Shown in pieces: positions 33,999 through 41,825 of a stretch of 41,825 bases of DNA. Position 1 is the first letter of the stretch. Every line of letters starts with the position of its first letter. The translations under genes and the position numbers were made by a program. The DNA is from an uncultured Collinsella sp. Its GTDB lineage: Bacteria > Actinomycetota > Coriobacteriia > Coriobacteriales > Coriobacteriaceae. The notes below the pieces were generated by a model. It was not told the origin of the DNA. It searched no databases and saw nothing but the letters and a program-made list of their open reading frames with translations. The stretch is taken from assembly GCA_958354105.1 (NCBI GenBank), contig CATWVA010000018.1, positions 1-41,825 of the forward strand, read 5' to 3'.

Positions 33999-34028
33999 CT
34001 CTAATAAACCTCGATTTAAGAAATAGGA

Positions 34029-37000
34029 CTATACGAACGGGCGTGCAGCACCAATGGGATTGCCGCGCTCGTAAACACCATGGACACCGACGCCCTGATG
34101 CGGCCAGGAGTCAATCATGCGCCCATCCCCCAGATAGATAGCGATATGACCACGATAATAGACAACGTCACCTCGCTGCATGCTGTTAACGCCTACCGGA
34201 AAAAATGTACCGTTATTGTACCAATTCATAGAGTTGTACGTCTGCCATGCAAGCCAACGATGGTTATAGGGGTTGTAGATACCCATATCCATACCCGTGG
34301 CATAGAGGCACTGCAACACAAAGCCAGAGCAATCGACGGCGCCACCAGGCGCGGTAGAGTAGGGCTCGATATACCTCGTACCAACATACTCATAGGCACG
34401 CTGGATAAAGGCATTGACGCAGTCGTCTCGTGTGGCATCGATCGCAATACGTGACGGCGTTACATAGGTGAACTCGCCCGTACAATAGCTTGGAAGCCTT
34501 ACCGTCAAGCTACTTACCTGGGGGTAGTTCGCAGGGTTCTGATAACCAATCTTCGCAGGACGTTCGACAGAAAGAGCGCGCCAAGACTGAGCAGCGGAGC
34601 CAGTATAAGACCAGAGCTGGACATTGGCTCCATTCACGGTGGCCCCGTCGCTTACCTCCAGGACCTTATTGCCGCAAGCCGAAACAATCTTGATTCCACG
34701 CTCCCCCATTTCGAAACGCCACTTTTGCGCGTTCGACCCATTCCACTGCCACTGTTGAACATTAGCGCCATCCGCATTGGAACAGTTGAGAACATCAAGT
34801 GGGTAAGCAGAGCAACAAGCCGTAAGCGAGTACCAGCCGCCGCCGACGCTACGGACCCAAACACGCTGGCTTAACGTACCGTTAGAAACATATATTTGAA
34901 CGTTTGCGCCATTCGAGCGAGAGCCACCAGCCACATCAAGTCGTTGTCCAATCGCATGCATGGGAGCGAACTCATAGAAACCGTCAGAAATAAGGGGGAC
35001 GGACGCAATAGTCCACCCTTGCGCTGCAGACCCGTTCTCGTCAACGCAGACAACAGACCCGCCAGAGCCAGAGACGGTCAGCACCTTACCGCTCTTTTTA
35101 TTCTTAAGCTCAACCCCCTTCCCAAAGCAGATTTCGATCGACCATTTGACCTCGTCGGCTTCTTTATCCGAAATTTGAAGAATGGCACCATCGGACTCTC
35201 GAGCCGAAAGATACTTGGCAGAATTGGCACATTGGAAGAAATAGTAGCCCTGGTCATCCTTGCGAGCCCAGAATTTCTGAGCCAGGGTACCGTTTCCCGT
35301 ATAAACCTGCAGCGGAGCCTCGTCTGCATAGGAACCACCGGTAACGTCAAGATATTTACCCGTAGAATCTGAATGGATGGAATAGCAGCCCTCGCTGAAC
35401 GAAACGGCGAAGGTTTCAAAGGTCCAATGTTGTGCAGCGCTACCAGACTCGATTGCGGTCGTCAAGGAACCATCTGACTTGCGTTCCAGCACCAAATTGC
35501 TTGCAACAGATCGGATTAAATAGCCATATCCAACAGGCTCAATACGCCATTGTTGATTCGAACCATTTCCGGGATAATCCCACTGTTGAACTTTAGCACC
35601 AGGAATAATATCGCCACTATCAAGATCAAGTCCCTTGGTAGACTTCGCGGAACGAATCGAGTAGAAACCCGTGGCGGAATCGTACGAAAGCTTAAAACAT
35701 TGAGCCATAGTGCCATTTGTGGCATACGTCTGAATTCGGGCGCCGTTGGAGACGGAACCTCCCGCCACGTCAAGGCATATAGAAGAATCGGAAACGGAAT
35801 TGATCTGATACATGCCATCCGCAACCGATTGGGTGCCTGCTCCGACATGAGGATTAGCATCGATGGCAATAAAACGCTGAGCCGCAGAGCCATTTGCTGT
35901 CCAAATTTGAACATTTGAGCCATTAGAGACACTTCCGCCACTTACGTCTAAAACAAGGTTTCGTCCAAGGCCGGAATAAAACACGAATGACCCATTTGTC
36001 TGCTTAACAGGGATCCAACGCTGCGCGGCGGTGCCATTCACGGCATATTGCCGAACGTTGTTGCCGGACTTTTTGCCACCACCCGTGACATCGAGGGCCG
36101 AAGAGGTTCCTGCATGAGCAATCGTCACATAGCCGGTAGGCTGACCATTTGAGTCGAGCGCATTCTTGATAAACCAGCGTTGAGCTGCGGTGTTGTTGGA
36201 GGCATAGATTTGGATGTTGGCGCCATTCGAAGCAGAGCCACCAGAAACATCGACAACACTTCGCGGTGATGAGTCCATGCCGAGGGCGTAAGTTCCATCG
36301 GGAATCTGCAAACCCTGTGCGGCAGCGAAGGCATCGATATCAGCCTGCGTCCAGGCAAAGCCCTTCGTCTGCGTCAAAGTCCAGGTAGCAGCATCAGTAG
36401 AGGTAACGGCAACGCCACTTTCAAACGAAAGATATAACCCATTAGCAGCGTTTTTAATGGCAAACCCCTCACCAGAAGGCTCGAGGATCCAAAAACGATT
36501 CTTTGTATATGAACCAGCGTCATCAAGAGATCCGCAGAGGTGGGCGGCGCCGCGAGGTACGACGCTACCGTAATCGGCGTCAATCAATTTGCCCGAAACA
36601 AGCGAAGCGATCGTGTAATAACCGGATGCGCTGTCATACGTAAGACGGAACGCCTGCGCGACGGTACCGTTATTTGCATACGACTGAAGAGCCGCACCGG
36701 ACTCAGCAGAAGCGCCTTTCACATCGAGCGCCAAGCCGGCAGATTCAAAACAATAAACACCGTCGGCGACGTTCTGCCCTAAAGAGTCAACGACCGGATT
36801 GGAGTCGATTGCAAAAAACAGCTGCGCGGCGGTCTGATTGGCCTTATATAGCTGGATATTAGCTCCATTGGCAGAGCTGCCGCCCGCAATGTCAAGCACG
36901 TAATCAAAGTTAAGGACGGAATGAATCGTCAAGCCTCCATCGGCGCCCTTAACGGCAATCCACTTTTGCGCGCGCGTGCCGTTAGCCACATACTGCCGAA

Positions 37001-37553
37001 CGTTACGACCAGACTCGGCTATACCTCCAGAGACATCGAGCACCAAACCAGAACCGGTGTTTTCGAAAGTTAAAAAACCGTTCTCGTCCTCATGTACCAA
37101 CCAGCGCTGAGCTTGAGTCATATTCGAATTGTACATCTGGACATTGGCGCCGCTTGAGGAAGATCCGCCCGTAACATCCCACACCTTGCGCGATGCATTG
37201 CTGCAAGCAAAAACATAGGTCACACCGTCAGAAAGCGTCCCCTTGTTTTTAACGGCTAAGTCCTCAACGCTCTCGGCATCTTGAGGCATCGTAGCATCGG
37301 CCGATTCGACGGCAGATGTCAACGAGTCATCAGATTGCCCCTCGCCAGATAGCACGGTCGAGCTATTCGGGGAGAAGGTACCATCACCGCCATCGGCAGT
37401 ACCCAATTCGATTGCTCGATTAGCATCGGACCCGTTCGTGGACACTTCTTCGGCAAATAACGGAGACACTCCAACGGAGGAAACAAAAAGACCCGCAGCC
37501 AAAGCCACTACCGAAATAGCAGCTAGGCCACGGGCATATCGACTGCAACTCAT
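34029..37553 (-). CDS. Secreted NlpC/P60 endopeptidase with ricin-like lectin repeats
   Basis: A 1,174-residue secreted cell-wall peptidase that probably cuts D-Glu-meso-DAP-type stem peptides. The signal peptide spans the first 34 residues (RYARGLAAISVVALAAGL... ending SPLFA). About 14 repeats VLDVSGGSxSNGANVQIYxxNGTAAQRW follow. The C-terminal NlpC/P60 domain (about residues 1050-1174) has VDCSGFVLQCLYATG with the catalytic Cys (near 1073) and GHIAIYLGDGRMIDSW with the catalytic His (near 1134). The ATG at 37553 with GGGGGT in front is chosen over a TTG at 37571. The leader and repeats resemble the neighbouring genes in order and spacing, so it belongs to the same paralogous array. Confidence 0.88.
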   Translation of the reverse strand: MSCSRYARGLAAISVVALAAGLFVSSVGVSPLFAEEVSTNGSDANRAIELGTADGGDGTFSPNSSTVLSGEGQSDDSLTSAVESADATMPQDAESVEDLAVKNKGTLSDGVTYVFACSNASRKVWDVTGGSSSSGANVQMYNSNMTQAQRWLVHEDENGFLTFENTGSGLVLDVSGGIAESGRNVRQYVANGTRAQKWIAVKGADGGLTIHSVLNFDYVLDIAGGSSANGANIQLYKANQTAAQLFFAIDSNPVVDSLGQNVADGVYCFESAGLALDVKGASAESGAALQSYANNGTVAQAFRLTYDSASGYYTIASLVSGKLIDADYGSVVPRGAAHLCGSLDDAGSYTKNRFWILEPSGEGFAIKNAANGLYLSFESGVAVTSTDAATWTLTQTKGFAWTQADIDAFAAAQGLQIPDGTYALGMDSSPRSVVDVSGGSASNGANIQIYASNNTAAQRWFIKNALDSNGQPTGYVTIAHAGTSSALDVTGGGKKSGNNVRQYAVNGTAAQRWIPVKQTNGSFVFYSGLGRNLVLDVSGGSVSNGSNVQIWTANGSAAQRFIAIDANPHVGAGTQSVADGMYQINSVSDSSICLDVAGGSVSNGARIQTYATNGTMAQCFKLSYDSATGFYSIRSAKSTKGLDLDSGDIIPGAKVQQWDYPGNGSNQQWRIEPVGYGYLIRSVASNLVLERKSDGSLTTAIESGSAAQHWTFETFAVSFSEGCYSIHSDSTGKYLDVTGGSYADEAPLQVYTGNGTLAQKFWARKDDQGYYFFQCANSAKYLSARESDGAILQISDKEADEVKWSIEICFGKGVELKNKKSGKVLTVSGSGGSVVCVDENGSAAQGWTIASVPLISDGFYEFAPMHAIGQRLDVAGGSRSNGANVQIYVSNGTLSQRVWVRSVGGGWYSLTACCSAYPLDVLNCSNADGANVQQWQWNGSNAQKWRFEMGERGIKIVSACGNKVLEVSDGATVNGANVQLWSYTGSAAQSWRALSVERPAKIGYQNPANYPQVSSLTVRLPSYCTGEFTYVTPSRIAIDATRDDCVNAFIQRAYEYVGTRYIEPYSTAPGGAVDCSGFVLQCLYATGMDMGIYNPYNHRWLAWQTYNSMNWYNNGTFFPVGVNSMQRGDVVYYRGHIAIYLGDGRMIDSWPHQGVGVHGVYERGNPIGAARPFV

Positions 37554-37624
37554 ATCAGACCCCCGATTCAAATTAACACTGAATCTATAATAGTTGATAC
37601 GAGCCGCGATATTGTTGCAATTGG

Positions 37625-40600
37625 TTACTTAATAACGACTGCCTGCGCACCTCGTTGCTGGTAGACCCAAGCAATCCAATCTCGATCGTAGGTGGTATAA
37701 CCATCGATGGTATCGGAGATCATGACCTTGTTTGTTTGAGGGTTATAACCCTTCAGAACAACCGTATGAGAGTTAGCGCAGGCAAAATATCCACCCTGTC
37801 GGGCATAGATATTTCCAACATTGCCCTGGTGAACGGTAGTCCAAATAATGACCGGATGTCCATCATCAAGGTAATTACAGAGGTCATACAGAGAAGTTCC
37901 CGACACGTCGTACGAACGCAGGTTGCTCCCCCTACTTGCGAGAAAATTATTGGCAGCCCTATTGAGTCCAGGAGCGCAGATTTCGTTGCCGTTGTTATAG
38001 CTGTGGGGGTCGCCCCAGAAGCACCAGACAAAGTCCCAAGAGCTACGGGGGATCCATCGATCGGCCATCTCGCACGGACCAACACCAAAACCGTAATAGT
38101 TAAGGACGTTGGTCAAGGCCGCCGATTCACAGCCGTTGGGAAGGCCAACGGAGTACTGATTGTAACCTGGGACAGCCAGATCTACTGCCTCGGGCGTATA
38201 GCTCGTCTGGGCAAAGTAGAATCCCTGCGCGTCGGAGCCATTAGCGGCGTAAATCTGGATATTGGCTCCATCATTAAGCGCACCCCCGTTCACGTCCAAA
38301 ACGAGTGAGTCGTTAAGTGAAGAACGAATGACGAAGGAGCCGCCGCCTACGTAGTCAACACGCCAACGCTGAGCGGAGCTTCCATTTCCCTGCCACTGCT
38401 GAACGTTAGCGCCCGAAGCGCCCTGAGCATTCAGGACATCGAGATATTTTTTGCTTCGGCAGTTTTGAATCGAAATGCTTCCATCCGAGTTAATGCTGAC
38501 GTTCCATTTTTGAGCGCCAGAATCATTGGAAGACCAAAGCTGCACGTTAGCACCGTTGGAGCGAGAGCCACTCGCCACGTCTAGCACCTTAGAACGGTTA
38601 GAAGCAGCGGCAATAACATAGGTACCCGAATCAACTAACGAGCAGGCAGACAACTTGAAAGACTGTGCCAAGGTGCCGTTAGAATCATACTGCCTAATAT
38701 TAGTTCCGTTTCGTGTTGAGCCACCTGCGGCATCGAGGACCTTACCGGTTGCAACGTTAACGAAGTTGACACCGCCCTTGTCAATCTGTGCGGTCCAAAG
38801 CTGAGCATCACCATTATCAAAAGATCGGACGCAAACGTTGCCATCTTCATCTGCCGTTAAGACCTTGCCCGACACCAGGCTTTCAACGGTATACGTATTA
38901 TCTCGGTCAGCAACCTTGGCAACTTTCCATTTCTGAGCAATCGACTTGTTGCTTCCATAGAGCTGAACGTTAGCGCCATCGCTGGCCGAACCGCCCGCAA
39001 CGTCCAAAACAGCAGAGGAGGAAGCAGAGTTCGAAATGGTAAAGAAGCCCTCGGGCAAAAGCGAGGTCAACTTTGTAAAGGCAAGACGCTGCGACGCGGA
39101 ATCAGACGAGATGTCTCCGTACACATTAGAGTTGGCGACACTTAGGACCAATCCGGTTGCCTTGTTCGTTGCCGTATAGGAACCGTCATCGTTACGAACA
39201 ATGGAAAACAGCTGATTTGCGTTATTGCCGTCACCGCCCCATTGGTGGACATTTGTTCCAGGGCACACATTGCCACCATCGACATCGAGAGCCTTGCCAG
39301 ACTGGGCGTTCACGATTCGATAGTAGCCATTCTCATATACAAATTTAAAGACCTGAGCAAACGTGCCATTAGCAGCATAAGTCTGGACGTTTGCCCCGTT
39401 AGAAGAGGACCCTCCAGAAATATCAAACACACGAGAGGAATCCGATGCCAGCGAAATAGTAAACCAGCCGTTCAAACCAAGATCGTCGGACGGGGCCACA
39501 TCGGGAACAGCCGATACAAAACGAACGCTCTGGGCGACAGTACCGTTACTCGCATACGTTTGAACATTGGCACCATTCGAAGATGATGCGCCCGCAACAT
39601 CTAGAACTAGATCGGACAGGACCGCGGACTGCAACCGGAACGAGCCACCAGGCACCGAGGGAAGGGCGATCCAGCGCTGGGCACGCGATCCATTGGATGA
39701 ATACTGTTGAATATTGGTCCCCAACGTACAAGAACCGCCCGCAATATCAAGCACCTTGCCAGAGGAAACGTTTTTGATAATCAAATAGCCGAGTTCATCA
39801 TGCGAAATATCCCACTGTTGAGCCGCTGTCATATTCGACACATACGACTGAACGTTGCCGCCGTTGGCTTTAGAGCCACCGTTCACGTCCAGAACCTTAG
39901 CTCCTCCGACGCCGAGCGCCAAGACATAGCGTCCATCAGCAATATTACCAGCATTTTGCTGGGCAAGTGCATCTAGTTGTTCGCGCTGAACGTCTAAATT
40001 GAAAAATATCCAACGTTGAGCAATCGTGCCATTATCCGACCAAGTTCGCACGTTCGTGCCGTTACTTGTATTACCGCCGGCGATATCAAGGCAGATCGAC
40101 GGATCAAGCGCAGACACCAGCTTGATGGAGACCCCATCCTTAACGGCAATCCATTTTTGCGCCGCAGAACCATTAGACGCGTATTGCTGGACGTTCGTTC
40201 CAGATTGAGCGCTTCCACCAGAAACATCAAGAACAAGACCGGAACCACTGTTGGTTAATGTGACAAAGCCATTTTGGTCATGAGAAACGGTCCACGTTTG
40301 TGCACCTGGGGCGTTGAGAGCATATATTTGAACATTCGCTCCCGATAACCTAGATCCGCCCGCAACATCAAGCGTCTGCCAGGAACTTTTTGCCGAGCGA
40401 ATATAGTAGGTGCCGTCAGCGAGGTCGGAGGCGTGGGCGGCTGCAAGCTCGGCGAGGATGGTAGCCTTAGGCTTCTCGAGCGTAAACGTCTGAGCAACGG
40501 ATTCGTTGGATTGATAGAGACGGATTTCTGTTCCGTTGGAATCGCTGGCGCCAGCGATGTCGATGGAAAAATCATCATCGACGACAGGCGAAAAGACATA

Positions 40601-41188
40601 TCCGCCGCCAACCTGTCGAGCATGCCACGCAAAACCCCAAGCGCCATTATCGCCAGTATTCTGCATAAGACGCGGATGGTCCGAGAAACGTGAGGTATCG
40701 TTTGGATAGCAGAGGTACAACCCCGACTTAATGTTCTTAAAAGCGTATTGACGGTTGCCAAGATCAACAAGGACAAACTGCTGTGCAGCCGTCTCATTTC
40801 TCCCATATAACTGTATCGCAGCGCCGGCACTCACCGAACCGCCCGGAACATCGAGCACTCGATGCCCCGGCAAAGTCGAGGTAAGAAAATACGTACCAGC
40901 ATCGAGGGTCGAATATTTAGACAAATCACCTGACTCGGCGGAAGATTCAGACTCGATATCCGAGTCCTCATCGCTCACGCTGACATCTTGAGCAGTCTCG
41001 TCCAAAGACGAATCCTGAGAAGGATCTGCATCGCCTTCAGCCTTCGTAACTTCTTCAACGTAAGAATAGGCCGGAGAGGGTTCAGCAAACGCGGTAGAAC
41101 CCGATTTTTGAACGAGGGTTAATGCAAATAGCAACCCAAGCAAAAACCCCATTCGCAATGAAATGCAAGCGCACTTTTTACGACCCAC
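37625..41188 (-). CDS. Secreted C39-family cysteine peptidase with ricin-like lectin repeats
   Basis: A 1,187-residue secreted protein. The N-terminus GRKKCACISLRMGFLLGLLF...TAFA is a signal peptide, followed by an acidic Ser/Glu-rich linker of about 60 residues and 15 or more lectin repeats of the VLDVSGGSSSNGANVQTYASNGTxAQ type. The C-terminal domain (from about residue 1000) matches the Peptidase_C39_2 pattern, with NGCESAALTNVLNYYG (catalytic Cys), ANSHTVVLKGYNP (catalytic His) and VMISDTIDG. Targets would be peptide crosslinks or other peptides at the surface. The GTG at 41188 follows GGGGGA by four bases; the longer frame begins at 41305 without a better site. A 9-bp inverted repeat lies in its leader. 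Confidence 0.87.
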   Translation of the reverse strand: MGRKKCACISLRMGFLLGLLFALTLVQKSGSTAFAEPSPAYSYVEEVTKAEGDADPSQDSSLDETAQDVSVSDEDSDIESESSAESGDLSKYSTLDAGTYFLTSTLPGHRVLDVPGGSVSAGAAIQLYGRNETAAQQFVLVDLGNRQYAFKNIKSGLYLCYPNDTSRFSDHPRLMQNTGDNGAWGFAWHARQVGGGYVFSPVVDDDFSIDIAGASDSNGTEIRLYQSNESVAQTFTLEKPKATILAELAAAHASDLADGTYYIRSAKSSWQTLDVAGGSRLSGANVQIYALNAPGAQTWTVSHDQNGFVTLTNSGSGLVLDVSGGSAQSGTNVQQYASNGSAAQKWIAVKDGVSIKLVSALDPSICLDIAGGNTSNGTNVRTWSDNGTIAQRWIFFNLDVQREQLDALAQQNAGNIADGRYVLALGVGGAKVLDVNGGSKANGGNVQSYVSNMTAAQQWDISHDELGYLIIKNVSSGKVLDIAGGSCTLGTNIQQYSSNGSRAQRWIALPSVPGGSFRLQSAVLSDLVLDVAGASSSNGANVQTYASNGTVAQSVRFVSAVPDVAPSDDLGLNGWFTISLASDSSRVFDISGGSSSNGANVQTYAANGTFAQVFKFVYENGYYRIVNAQSGKALDVDGGNVCPGTNVHQWGGDGNNANQLFSIVRNDDGSYTATNKATGLVLSVANSNVYGDISSDSASQRLAFTKLTSLLPEGFFTISNSASSSAVLDVAGGSASDGANVQLYGSNKSIAQKWKVAKVADRDNTYTVESLVSGKVLTADEDGNVCVRSFDNGDAQLWTAQIDKGGVNFVNVATGKVLDAAGGSTRNGTNIRQYDSNGTLAQSFKLSACSLVDSGTYVIAAASNRSKVLDVASGSRSNGANVQLWSSNDSGAQKWNVSINSDGSISIQNCRSKKYLDVLNAQGASGANVQQWQGNGSSAQRWRVDYVGGGSFVIRSSLNDSLVLDVNGGALNDGANIQIYAANGSDAQGFYFAQTSYTPEAVDLAVPGYNQYSVGLPNGCESAALTNVLNYYGFGVGPCEMADRWIPRSSWDFVWCFWGDPHSYNNGNEICAPGLNRAANNFLASRGSNLRSYDVSGTSLYDLCNYLDDGHPVIIWTTVHQGNVGNIYARQGGYFACANSHTVVLKGYNPQTNKVMISDTIDGYTTYDRDWIAWVYQQRGAQAVVIK

Positions 41189-41246
41189 GACATCCCCCAG
41201 ACAGCCTCGCCAATTCCAGTAACACAACATCTGTTGCCACAAACAA

Positions 41247-41277
41247 CTCGCATGACTCGACCATCGAATCATGCGAG
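41247..41277. promoter_or_regulatory. Inverted repeat in the leader of the C39-peptidase gene
   Basis: CTCGCATGA (41247-41255) and TCATGCGAG (41269-41277) form a perfect 9-bp stem with an internal TCGA/TCGA pair. It lies about 60-90 bases before the start at 41188, so it could be an operator or a leader structure. No regulator is identified. Confidence 0.35.
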
Positions 41278-41350
41278 GTGCACATAGCAAAACTGCCGTG
41301 CTCAAGATTCATTTAATCGCGGTTATGCGTATCATGCAAATCTTTGCGCA

Positions 41351-41378
41351 AAAAAGCGGAACGCAGTACGCGTTCCGC
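41351..41378 (-). terminator. Terminator after the L,D-transpeptidase gene
   Basis: On the minus strand, GCGGAACGC-gtact-GCGTTCCGC is followed by TTTTTTG, immediately after the stop at 41387. Confidence 0.9.
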
Positions 41379-41386
41379 CTTCTGTC

Positions 41387-41825
41387 TTAGTAATTAACGA
41401 CCTTCGTTCCGTAGGGAATATTGTCGTAAATCCATTTTGCATGGTCCGTTGTAAGCCTAATGCATCCCGCAGATGCGCGTTGCCCCATAGCGGGATCCAT
41501 CACTTTAAACGTTCCCGTATAGCAGGGTTGCGTGTGAAACAGATAGTCACCGTAGAACTGTGTGTAGTACCAGCAGGTATATCCATGCCCAAACGAAAGG
41601 CCCTTTCCGTAAACGGAATACTCACCCAGCACGGTCGGCGACTCATTCTTGCCAGGAGCGCATTGCCAGAAAGACCATAACTTCCAGTTGCCGCGAGAAC
41701 CCCTAAAAATACCTGTACGGCATCCGACAGTATCAGTCAAAATCAACCACTCCGTGTTGCTGTTGTACCACTGTGCACGGTTATACATTGCTTGTTGATC
41801 AGCGGGCAACGGTTGAACATAGATA
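41387..41825 (-). CDS. L,D-transpeptidase (YkuD domain), 5' partial
   Basis: A secreted or membrane-anchored enzyme making 3-3 peptidoglycan crosslinks or attaching proteins to the wall. Only the last 145 or so residues are visible and the frame is open to the window edge. The YkuD motif is clear: a first His in YLFHTQPCY, then AMGQRASAGCIRLTT with the catalytic Cys and Arg, ending AKWIYDNIPYGTKVVNY. Ala takes the place of the usual His in S-H-G-C, a variant also known in the family. Upstream WLILTDTVGCRTGIFRG is the usual beta-strand start of the domain. A terminator directly follows. It probably opens a separate transcript from the lectin hydrolases but serves the same wall function. Confidence 0.88.
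   Translation of the reverse strand, partial: IYVQPLPADQQAMYNRAQWYNSNTEWLILTDTVGCRTGIFRGSRGNWKLWSFWQCAPGKNESPTVLGEYSVYGKGLSFGHGYTCWYYTQFYGDYLFHTQPCYTGTFKVMDPAMGQRASAGCIRLTTDHAKWIYDNIPYGTKVVNY

Noticed and set aside
27173..41188. CRISPR or DNA tandem-repeat array
   Set aside because: The periodicity is at protein level (about 45-50 residues), the DNA units are diverged, and no fixed spacer pattern exists.

Overview
The window looks like a chromosomal segment of a Gram-positive coriobacterium, most likely Collinsella or a close relative. This rests on the mixed, mostly high GC content, purine-rich ribosome binding sites with frequent GTG and TTG starts, and very large secreted wall hydrolases built on ricin-like lectin repeats. 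It also rests on the mix of surface-glycan genes (glf, TagD, LicD, Wzm/Wzt). The genus is an inference, because no rRNA or other definitive marker is present. Layout. (1) 1-4562: the 3' end of aroQ with its terminator, a DUF4869-like gene coupled to a P-loop ATPase gene, glf (UDP-galactopyranose mutase), and a convergent AAA-type ATPase. (2) 4563-8616: a tRNA-Arg(UCU) with terminator, a Wzt-type ABC ATPase with an apparent 3' frameshift, a 16-codon scar of its Wzm permease, an intact polyprenyl-phosphate glycosyltransferase, and about 1.8 kb of decayed genes (GT2 start, LTA-synthase-like membrane protein, nucleoside hydrolase) mixed with perfect inverted repeats. (3) 8617-13810, minus strand: a compact export and glycosyltransferase operon wzm-wzt-GT2-GT2-GT4. 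(4) 13945-20105: an rmlD fragment, a plus-strand tagD-like plus licD pair, two minus-strand GT2 genes and rmlB. (5) 20172-26364: three minus-strand polytopic membrane genes (a DUF6020-like protein, an acyltransferase, a large GT-C-like protein), then a plus-strand close paralogue of the GT2 at 5811. (6) 26552-41825, minus strand: giant secreted wall enzymes. They share tandem lectin repeats of the form LDVxGGxxxxGxxVQxYxxNGxxAQxW but carry different catalytic domains: GH25 lysozyme with an amidase, a CHAP/NlpC-like hydrolase, NlpC/P60 and a C39-family peptidase. They are followed upstream by an L,D-transpeptidase running off the window. How the genes fit together (inference). Regions 2-5 would build, decorate and export a cell-surface glycan: Galf from Glf, dTDP-sugar from RmlB, a CDP-activated polyol from the TagD-like enzyme, a phospho-substituent from LicD, acylation, and ABC export through Wzm/Wzt. 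Region 6 would supply secreted enzymes that bind glycan through lectin repeats and cut or crosslink peptidoglycan. Most striking is the number of broken or variable genes: a frameshifted wzt, a lost wzm, rmlD and membrane-protein fragments, a secreted protein whose signal peptide lies in another frame, and a GH25-amidase gene split by two in-frame stop codons. The locus appears to be recombining or in active diversification. Start sites were chosen from visible ribosome binding sites where possible.
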